From assembly GCA_023415145.1 (NCBI GenBank), contig JAEZLW010000018.1, forward strand, positions 1 to 10,391: a DNA stretch of 10,391 bases. Reading direction: 5' to 3'. The notes below the pieces were generated by a model. That model worked only from the letters and a program-made list of their open reading frames with translations. It was not told where the DNA came from and did not search any database. The position numbers were made by a program, and so were the translations under genes. Shown here piece after piece: positions 5,456 through 10,391 of this stretch. Origin of the DNA: Bacillota bacterium. Its GTDB lineage: Bacteria > Bacillota > Clostridia > Christensenellales > Aristaeellaceae. Every line of letters starts with the position of its first letter. Position 1 is the stretch's first letter.

Positions 5456-6327
5456 CCGTATCCAATGCGTTGAAAGAAGCGGCGGGGGCGCTGCAGCATG
5501 CCGGCGTTCCCGACAGCCGCCTGGATGCGGAGCTTTTGCTTGCCCATGTGATGCATACGAACCGCATGGAGCTTGCGCTCAAGGGGCAGGTTTCGCTTTC
5601 CCCCGCCGAACAGGCTGCGTTTGAGCAATTGCTTGTCCGGCGCATAGGTCGGGAACCGCTGCAGTATATCCTCGCCAGCCAATCGTTTATGGGCTTTGAG
5701 CTGTATGTAGATGAGAATGTTTTGATCCCCCGCCCGGAAACGGAGCTCCTTTGCGAGCAAGCGCTGCTTTGGCTCAAAGAACAAAATTTCTCCTCCCCAA
5801 AGGTGCTTGACCTATGCACCGGCAGCGGAGCGCTGGCTGTTGCCATCGCCTGCCTTGAACCTCGTGCACAGGTTTTTGCCGCAGATGTTTCTCAAAGCGC
5901 CCTTTGTGTGGCTAACAAAAACGCCGGTTCCCATCATGCAAAAGTCAAATTCCATCAGGGGGATTTCCTGTCGGCGTTAAGCGGTATGCAATTTGACTTG
6001 ATCGTATGCAATCCCCCATACATCCCGACAGCGGAATGCGTATCATTACAGGAAGAAGTCCTCAAAGAGCCTGGCATCGCCTTGGACGGCGGCCCGGACG
6101 GCCTCCGTTTTTACAGGCAGCTCGCCCTTGATGCGCCCAACTTCCTTTGCCCCGGCGGGGCGCTTTTTTGCGAGGTGGGCTATGACCAGGCAGAGACGGT
6201 GAAAGGCCTGTTCGCACCATTCTTTGAACAGACAGCCATCATCAATGATTTGCGCCGTATCCCGCGGATCGTATCCGCTTACTCCCCAAAATCCCTCTCA
6301 GGAGGAACCCATGTTCGACAAGTTTGA
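5452..6327 (+). CDS. prmC: Peptide chain release factor N5-glutamine methyltransferase PrmC
   Basis: PrmC uses SAM to methylate the glutamine of the GGQ motif in release factors, which speeds peptide release. The 291-residue protein has the helical N-terminal recognition domain (about 1-75), IPRPETE (92-98), motif I DLCTGSGALA (120-129) and the catalytic NPPYIP (187-192), all intact. Its start overlaps the upstream stop in ATGA, and its last 17 bases overlap prfA in another frame, so the ribosome binding site of prfA lies inside this gene. That ties the enzyme's output to its substrate's. The C terminus, after the usual end around RIVS, runs on for about 15 residues (AYSPKSLSGGTHVRQV), probably a by-product of the overlap. 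Confidence 0.96.
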   Translation: MTVSNALKEAAGALQHAGVPDSRLDAELLLAHVMHTNRMELALKGQVSLSPAEQAAFEQLLVRRIGREPLQYILASQSFMGFELYVDENVLIPRPETELLCEQALLWLKEQNFSSPKVLDLCTGSGALAVAIACLEPRAQVFAADVSQSALCVANKNAGSHHAKVKFHQGDFLSALSGMQFDLIVCNPPYIPTAECVSLQEEVLKEPGIALDGGPDGLRFYRQLALDAPNFLCPGGALFCEVGYDQAETVKGLFAPFFEQTAIINDLRRIPRIVSAYSPKSLSGGTHVRQV

Positions 6328-7378
6328 ATGGATGCAGAACCGGTACCAGGAGCTGTCTACCGCCGTTTCCCAGCCCGACATCATCGCCGACCAGGTGCTG
6401 TGGCAAAAGCTGGTGAGGGAGCATGCCCAACTGGAGCCTTCTGTGCATGCTTGGGAAGCCTACCGGCAGCTTCTTTCGGAGCTTAACGATGCCCAGGCAC
6501 TACTAAAGGACCCTGATCTTGCGGATATTGCCCAGGAGGAGCTTCGCTCTCTGCTAGGCCGCAAGGAGGAAGCGGAACAGGAGTTGAAGGTTCTGCTTTT
6601 GCCAAAGGACCCCAATGACCAGCGCAACATCATCATGGAAATACGGGGCGGCGCCGGCGGTGAGGAAGCCAGCCTGTTTGCGGCGGAGCTTATGCGCATG
6701 TACACCCGCTACGCCGAACGCCATAACTTTAGGGTTGAACCGATTAGCATCAACGCGACAGAGCTTGGCGGCATAAAGGAAGCTGTGTTTTCCATGTACG
6801 GCAATGGCGTGTTCAGCCGCCTGAAGTTTGAAAGCGGCGTTCATAGAGTACAGCGGGTGCCCGCCACAGAATCCTCCGGTCGCATCCACACCAGCACCTG
6901 TACCGTAGCCGTGCTGCCCGAGGCGGAGGATGTGGAAGTCAACATCAATCCAAACGACCTGCGCATTGACGTCTACCGTTCCACCGGTCATGGCGGCCAG
7001 TGCATCAACACCACCGACTCGGCGGTGCGCATCACCCACTTGCCTACGGGGCTTGTTGTCACCTGCCAGGACGAAAAAAGCCAAATTAAAAACAGGGACA
7101 AGGCCATGAAGGTTTTAAAGTCGCGGCTGCTAGAACGCATGCAGGCGGAAAAGGACGCGGAGTACGCCCAAAACCGCCGCGGTCAAATCGGCACGGGTGA
7201 CAGGAGCGAGCGCATTCGCACATACAACTTTCCCCAAGGCCGCGTCACCGATCACCGCATCGGCCTTACCCTGTATCGAATCAATGACATCATTGACGGT
7301 GATCTTGATGAAATCATTGACGCTTTAAGGATGGAAGAGCAGGCGCAATTGCTGAAGGAATTGAACTCACAGTCATAA
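6311..7378 (+). CDS. prfA: Peptide chain release factor 1 (RF1)
   Basis: RF1 reads UAA and UAG stop codons in the ribosomal A site and triggers hydrolysis of peptidyl-tRNA. The 355-residue product has the usual length. It carries the codon-reading P-A-T tripeptide at 184-186 (in RVQRVPATES), which marks RF1 rather than RF2, and the catalytic GGQ at 228-230 (in STGHGGQCINTTDSAVRITH). The C-terminal RTYNFPQGRVTDHRI block is also intact. ATG 6311 is chosen because AGGAGG (6300-6305) is five bases upstream and MFDKFEWMQNRYQEL matches the family start. A longer reading from 6224 would lie inside prmC without a binding site. Gln230 is the expected target of the PrmC encoded just upstream. Confidence 0.98.
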   Translation: MFDKFEWMQNRYQELSTAVSQPDIIADQVLWQKLVREHAQLEPSVHAWEAYRQLLSELNDAQALLKDPDLADIAQEELRSLLGRKEEAEQELKVLLLPKDPNDQRNIIMEIRGGAGGEEASLFAAELMRMYTRYAERHNFRVEPISINATELGGIKEAVFSMYGNGVFSRLKFESGVHRVQRVPATESSGRIHTSTCTVAVLPEAEDVEVNINPNDLRIDVYRSTGHGGQCINTTDSAVRITHLPTGLVVTCQDEKSQIKNRDKAMKVLKSRLLERMQAEKDAEYAQNRRGQIGTGDRSERIRTYNFPQGRVTDHRIGLTLYRINDIIDGDLDEIIDALRMEEQAQLLKELNSQS

Positions 7379-7386
7379 CCCAACAT

Positions 7387-7423
7387 CCCCCAGGCATACC
7401 CTGCATGCAGGGTATAAAGGGGG
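7387..7423 (+). promoter_or_regulatory. Hairpin that can sequester the ZIP gene ribosome binding site
   Basis: A perfect 20-bp palindrome, ATACCCTGCATGCAGGGTAT (7396-7415), sits in the 52-base gap after prfA. Outside it, CCCCC (7387-7391) can pair with GGGGG (7419-7423), which is the Shine-Dalgarno core of the next gene. The folded RNA would hide that site. A ribosome finishing prfA at 7376-7378 would reach the 5' arm nine bases on and could melt it. The palindrome could instead be a protein-binding operator; there is no T-run for a terminator. Confidence 0.6.
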
Positions 7424-7430
7424 AAACGCT

Positions 7431-8156
7431 ATGGATTATGGATCGATGCTGATTCTCAGCGCCAGTGCAGGTTTTTTGGGAACGGGGCTGGGAGGGCTGA
7501 TTGCCATCCTGCTGCCCCGTCTTTCTTCCCGGGCCATCAGCCGCATCCTGCACTTTACAGGCGGTTTGATGATATCCATCGTCTGTTTCGAGCTGTTGCC
7601 GGAAGCGCTTCTTTTGCATCAGCCCACGGCCATCGTATCTCTGCTGGCCGGTATCCTTTTCATGCTCGTGTCCGATGTGATCCTGACACGGTATGAAAAG
7701 CGCAGGGGCGGCAACTCCCTGCTCCGTTCCGGGTTATTGATCGGCATCGGTATCGCGATGCACAACCTGCCCGAAGGATTGGCGGTAGGCGCGGGATATG
7801 CCGACGCTCCGGTGTTCGGCCTTATGTTGTGCCTAGCCATTGTGCTCCATGATGTACCGGAAGGCTTGTCCATGTCGCTGCCGCTGAGGGAAGGCGGCAT
7901 GAAGCTGTACCGTGTGCTCCTGGCGGCCTTGTTCAGCGGCCTCCCCACGCTGCTGGGCGCTTTCATCGGCCTGTATGCCGGCGGATTCGGGCATCAGGCA
8001 TTGTCTGCCTGCCTGGGGCTGGCAGGCGGGGCCATGCTGCAGATTACCTGTGCCAGCCTATTGCCCGAGGCACAGAAGAAAAGTTCGGGTCGCCTGGAAA
8101 CGCTGCTACTGTCCATGGGCATCGTGTCGGGATGCCTGCTGGCATTATGGTTATAG
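7431..8156 (+). CDS. ZIP family divalent metal transporter
   Basis: The 241-residue protein is an inner-membrane carrier of the ZIP family, which imports zinc and sometimes iron or manganese. The two signature metal-binding helices carry HNLPEGLAVG (111-120) and HDVPEGLSM (140-148), and FELLPEA (53-59) is a third conserved element. The length and about eight hydrophobic segments fit the family. The loop between the third and fourth helices (about 87-100, RYEKRRGGNSLLRS) is short and basic and lacks the usual histidine cluster. The binding site GGGGG (7419-7423) is seven bases upstream and can be masked by the hairpin at 7387-7423. It lies between release-factor and tRNA-modification genes, a recurring placement in Clostridia as far as I recall. 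The metal cannot be told from sequence. Confidence 0.92.
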   Translation: MDYGSMLILSASAGFLGTGLGGLIAILLPRLSSRAISRILHFTGGLMISIVCFELLPEALLLHQPTAIVSLLAGILFMLVSDVILTRYEKRRGGNSLLRSGLLIGIGIAMHNLPEGLAVGAGYADAPVFGLMLCLAIVLHDVPEGLSMSLPLREGGMKLYRVLLAALFSGLPTLLGAFIGLYAGGFGHQALSACLGLAGGAMLQITCASLLPEAQKKSSGRLETLLLSMGIVSGCLLALWL

Positions 8157-8186
8157 AACGAATGAAACGTTAGGAGCCATTTTCTT

Positions 8187-9230
8187 ATGGAAACCCGCTG
8201 CCTCCCTCCCACCGATGAAGCCATACAATATGCAGCCTTCCTTTTGAAAAAGGGAGAGCTTGTTGCTTTCCCAACGGAAACGGTATATGGCCTTGGGGCT
8301 GACGCGATGAACACGCAGGCAGTACTGTCGATCTTTGCTGCCAAGGAGCGTCCGGCAGACAATCCCCTCATCGTGCATGTATCCGCAAGGGAGGATTTGC
8401 TCCCGCTATGCCATCTCAATGAAAAAGCAATCAAATTGATGGATGCCTTCTGGCCCGGCCCTTTGACGATTCTTTTGCCCAAAACAGAAGCTGTGCCCAG
8501 TGTCACCACGGCCGGCCTAGATACGGTGGCTGTCCGCATGCCCTCCCATCCCGTAGCAAAGGCACTGCTCTTTGCCTGCGGCTGTCCTGTGGCTGCGCCC
8601 AGCGCCAACCGCAGCGGCCGCCCCAGCCCTACACAGGCTTCGCACGTCATGGAGGACATGGCGGGCCGCATCCCCCTCATTTTGGACGGCGGCCCCTGCG
8701 ATGTGGGGCTTGAATCCACCGTGGTGGATATGACAAAAGAAATCCCCCTGGTATTGCGTCCCGGCGGCGTCACGCCACAAATGCTTGCCCAGGTGGCAGG
8801 GCCCGTGGAAACAGCCAGGAGCATTTTGCAGCCCTTGCATCCTCATGAGGCTGCCCCGTCCCCCGGCATGCGGCACCGGCATTATGCACCAAGTGGTATT
8901 TTGACTCTGGTCAAAGGCAAGCCGGAAAACGTGATAAGCGCCTGCATCAGGCTGTATGACAATGCCATCCTGGACGGGAAACCTGCCTGCATCCTTGCGC
9001 TTTCAGAGCATATGACATCGTACGGCGCAAGATATGTGCAGGACATCGGAAGCCTTCACCACCCCCAGGAAGTGGCTGCCCGGCTCTTTGACGTGCTGCG
9101 CCGTATGGACAGGGAAGGCATCGGGTATATATTCAGCGAGGTCGTGGAGGCTGACGGCCTGGGCCTTGCCATCATGAACCGGCTTAATCGGGCCGCTTCC
9201 TTCCGATTTTTTGATGCGGATCAAGAATAG
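8187..9230 (+). CDS. ywlC: L-threonylcarbamoyladenylate synthase, Sua5/YwlC type
   Basis: The enzyme makes threonylcarbamoyl-AMP from threonine, bicarbonate and ATP, the first step of t6A formation at position 37 of tRNAs reading ANN codons. The 347-residue protein is the long, two-domain form. The YrdC-like domain (about 8-195) has PTETVYGLG (29-37), KERP (53-56), SANRSG (139-144), STVVD (177-181) and RPGG (191-194). The linker PGMRHRHYAP (226-235) is the mark of Sua5 proteins, and a C-terminal Sua5 domain follows. ATG 8187 has TAGGAG (8171-8176) ten bases upstream. It follows the ZIP gene by 30 bases and is probably in the same operon. The partners TsaB, TsaD and TsaE are not in this window. 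Confidence 0.96.
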   Translation: METRCLPPTDEAIQYAAFLLKKGELVAFPTETVYGLGADAMNTQAVLSIFAAKERPADNPLIVHVSAREDLLPLCHLNEKAIKLMDAFWPGPLTILLPKTEAVPSVTTAGLDTVAVRMPSHPVAKALLFACGCPVAAPSANRSGRPSPTQASHVMEDMAGRIPLILDGGPCDVGLESTVVDMTKEIPLVLRPGGVTPQMLAQVAGPVETARSILQPLHPHEAAPSPGMRHRHYAPSGILTLVKGKPENVISACIRLYDNAILDGKPACILALSEHMTSYGARYVQDIGSLHHPQEVAARLFDVLRRMDREGIGYIFSEVVEADGLGLAIMNRLNRAASFRFFDADQE

Positions 9231-9281
9231 ACTTTCACGCAAAGGCAGAAACTTTTCCACATCCGGGAAATAGGAGGTCGC

Positions 9282-9704
9282 ATGGCCCATATCTTGTTTC
9301 TGTGTACCGGCAACACCTGCCGAAGCCCCATGGCCAAATGCCTGATGGAGGATATCAGCAATCGTCTTGACTTATCCATTACATGCGACAGCGCAGGGCT
9401 GATCGCGTTTCCCGGCGCGCCTGCTTCCCCCGGTGCACAGCGGGCCATGGCTTTAAGGGGCCTTTCCCTGCGGGGGCACCGGGCAAAACGGGTCAATGCT
9501 ACTTTGGTGAAAAAAGCAGATGTTGTGCTGTGTATGACGGAGGCACACAGGCGGGAATTCATGCAGCGCTTTCCGGAGCATGCCCACAAGGCGCAGGTGT
9601 TCATACGGCCTGTGTCCGATCCCTTTGGAGGCAGTGACAGCCTGTACGAGCAGACAGCGGATCAATTATCATCTCTTTTGGGAGAATGGCTACAGGAACA
9701 TTGA
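9282..9704 (+). CDS. ywlE: Low-molecular-weight phosphatase, probable protein arginine phosphatase YwlE
   Basis: The 140-residue protein has the low-molecular-weight phosphatase fold. The phosphate-binding loop is CTGNTCRS (8-15), with nucleophile Cys8 and Arg14, and the general acid Asp113 lies in DPFG (113-116). The residue after GN is Thr12. In B. subtilis YwlE the matching threonine is reported to select phosphoarginine, while tyrosine phosphatases have isoleucine there, so an arginine phosphatase is the better call. Such enzymes reverse McsB kinase, whose marks send proteins to ClpCP; McsB is not in this window. AGGAGG (9272-9277) is only four bases before the start. The gene follows the Sua5 gene by 51 bases, as in many Firmicutes. 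It is the last gene before the rplM promoter, and no terminator is obvious after it. Confidence 0.88.
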   Translation: MAHILFLCTGNTCRSPMAKCLMEDISNRLDLSITCDSAGLIAFPGAPASPGAQRAMALRGLSLRGHRAKRVNATLVKKADVVLCMTEAHRREFMQRFPEHAHKAQVFIRPVSDPFGGSDSLYEQTADQLSSLLGEWLQEH

Positions 9705-9731
9705 CTTTCCCGAAAAATGCTTGATTTGGCC

Positions 9732-9761
9732 TTGACAAGCCATGGGAAAATATTATATGAT
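9732..9761 (+). promoter_or_regulatory. SigA-type promoter of rplM-rpsI
   Basis: A perfect -35 box TTGACA (9732-9737) and TATGAT (9756-9761) are 18 bases apart within an A/T-rich spacer end. Transcription would start near 9768, giving a leader of about 107 bases before rplM. TATATG (9754-9759) with a 16-base spacer is a second reading of the -10 box. Confidence 0.85.
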
Positions 9762-9767
9762 AGCAAA

Positions 9768-9850
9768 TGGCATCAATAGACTCCGCTAGCCCCGGGACTA
9801 TTGACAATGGCGGACGCATGCGACCATCATGGGTTCCGCAAACTTTTTTA
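9768..9850 (+). ncRNA. Putative L13 ribosomal-protein leader
   Basis: This structured leader lies between the rplM promoter and the ribosome binding site. TCAATAG (9773-9779) pairs with CTATTGA (9798-9804). GCGGA (9810-9814) pairs with TCCGC (9835-9839) and encloses CGCATGCG (9815-9822) and ACC/GGT (9823-9825 with 9832-9834), making a small three-way junction. Six T residues follow at 9844-9849. Firmicutes have a known L13 leader at this place, through which uL13 is thought to repress its own operon. The position and the branched fold match, but I could not compare it with the covariance model. Confidence 0.65.
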
Positions 9851-9874
9851 GACCTAATCCAAGGAGGAATACCT

Positions 9875-10306
9875 TTGAAAACCTTCATGCCCAACGCCGA
9901 GGCCATCCAGCGGAAATGGTATATTGTCGATGCCGACGGGCTGGCGCTGGGCCGTTTGGCCAGCCAGGTTGCCGGGATTCTTCGCGGCAAGAACAAGCCC
10001 ATCTATACGCCCTTTATGGATACGGGCGATCATGTGATCATCATCAACGCCGACAAGGCGATCCTCACCGGCCGCAAGCTGGATCAGAAGATCTATTACA
10101 AGCACACCGGTTATCCGGGCGGCTTGAAAGAAACCCTTTACCGCAAGCTGATGGCCGAAAAGCCTGAGTTCGCGGTGAAAAAGGCTATCGTGGGCATGCT
10201 GCCCAAAGGCCCCTTGGGCCGTAAAATGGCCACGAAGCTGCGGGTGTATGCCGGTACCGAGCACGGCCATGAAGCCCAGCAGCCCGAAAAACTGGAACTG
10301 AAGTGA
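9875..10306 (+). CDS. rplM: 50S ribosomal protein uL13
   Basis: uL13 is an early-assembling protein of the large subunit. The 143-residue product has the family's length and hallmarks: MKTFMPN at the start, RKWYIVDADGLALGRLAS (13-30), TPFMDTGDHVIIINADK and YYKHTGYPGG, then the MLPKGPLGRKM helix and a C-terminal YAGTEHGHEAQQPE. The start codon is TTG. AGGAGG (9862-9867) lies seven bases upstream, and the family nearly always begins MKT(F/Y)M. An in-frame ATG at 9767 would read through the leader and is not credible. It opens a two-gene unit with rpsI, the conserved bacterial pair, driven by the promoter at 9732-9761 and probably controlled through the leader. Confidence 0.98.
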   Translation: MKTFMPNAEAIQRKWYIVDADGLALGRLASQVAGILRGKNKPIYTPFMDTGDHVIIINADKAILTGRKLDQKIYYKHTGYPGGLKETLYRKLMAEKPEFAVKKAIVGMLPKGPLGRKMATKLRVYAGTEHGHEAQQPEKLELK

Positions 10307-10329
10307 CGCGGAAAGGAGCGTAATACAAC

Positions 10330-10391
10330 ATGGCTCAAGCAGATTTCAATGCCGTTGGCCGCCGTAAGAAGGCTGTTGCCCGCGTCCGTTT
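10330..10391 (+). CDS. rpsI: 30S ribosomal protein uS9, 5' end only
   Basis: Only the first 20 codons are inside the window, and the gene is cut by the window edge. The readable start MAQADFNAVGRRKKAVARVR has the G-R-R-K-x-A-V-A-R-V signature of uS9, a small-subunit protein whose C-terminal tail reaches the P-site tRNA. AAGGAG (10313-10318) lies 11 bases before the ATG. It begins 23 bases after the rplM stop codon and is co-transcribed with it. Confidence 0.95.
   Translation, partial: MAQADFNAVGRRKKAVARVR

Noticed and set aside
6224..6310. An earlier start for prfA at ATG 6224
   Set aside because: It lies deep inside prmC without a binding site, whereas AGGAGG precedes ATG 6311, where the family normally begins.
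7413..7418. TATAAA as a -10 box for the ZIP gene
   Set aside because: No -35 box lies at 16-18 bases, and the bases belong to the palindrome and to the run-up to the ribosome binding site.
9767..9874. An upstream ATG making a 179-residue L13
   Set aside because: It would translate the structured leader at the transcription start itself; the TTG at 9875 has an ideal binding site and the expected MKTFM start.

Overview
The window is a run of housekeeping translation genes, all on the + strand, from what looks like a Bacillota genome, most likely class Clostridia. The evidence is the gene order (rho, rpmE, a DUF1385/YqhQ gene, prmC, prfA, a ZIP transporter, a Sua5-type synthase, a low-molecular-weight phosphatase, then rplM-rpsI), strong AGGAGG-type ribosome binding sites, use of GTG and TTG starts, and a leader resembling the Firmicutes L13 leader upstream of rplM. 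The sequence is moderately GC-rich by eye, and I cannot place it more finely than Clostridia-like. I see no tRNA, rRNA, CRISPR array, transposase, phage gene or defence system.

Layout. Positions 1-280 hold rpsU (bS21), closed by a textbook intrinsic terminator. Next comes an extended -10 promoter and a TRM11-like SAM-dependent methyltransferase (403-1416). rho follows (1522-3672). It is much longer than E. coli Rho because about 285 low-complexity residues, including a strict five-residue [YF]R repeat, sit between the N-terminal domain and the RNA-binding domain. A gene-free stretch of about 440 bases (3673-4110) follows, full of perfect inverted repeats. rpmE (bL31, zinc-binding form) then has its own promoter and terminator.

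From 4457 to 9704 there is a probable operon: yqhQ-like membrane protein, prmC, prfA, ZIP metal transporter, Sua5/YwlC and a YwlE-like phosphatase. The first two genes overlap by ATGA and prmC/prfA overlap by 17 bases. The window ends with a new promoter, an L13-type leader, rplM and the first 62 bases of rpsI.

How the genes work together. PrmC methylates the GGQ glutamine of the release factor encoded just after it (prfA). The Sua5 protein starts the t6A modification of ANN-decoding tRNAs. The methyltransferase probably modifies an RNA. bS21, bL31, uL13 and uS9 are ribosomal proteins, and Rho terminates transcription that is no longer translated. The theme is therefore protein synthesis and its quality control, with a metal transporter and a probable arginine phosphatase carried along.

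No clearly new multi-gene system is present. The most unusual features are non-coding or structural: the palindrome-rich block after rho, a hairpin that can hide the ZIP ribosome binding site, a 16-bp direct repeat before rho, the Rho repeat domain, and an apparent excess of GCATGC sites.
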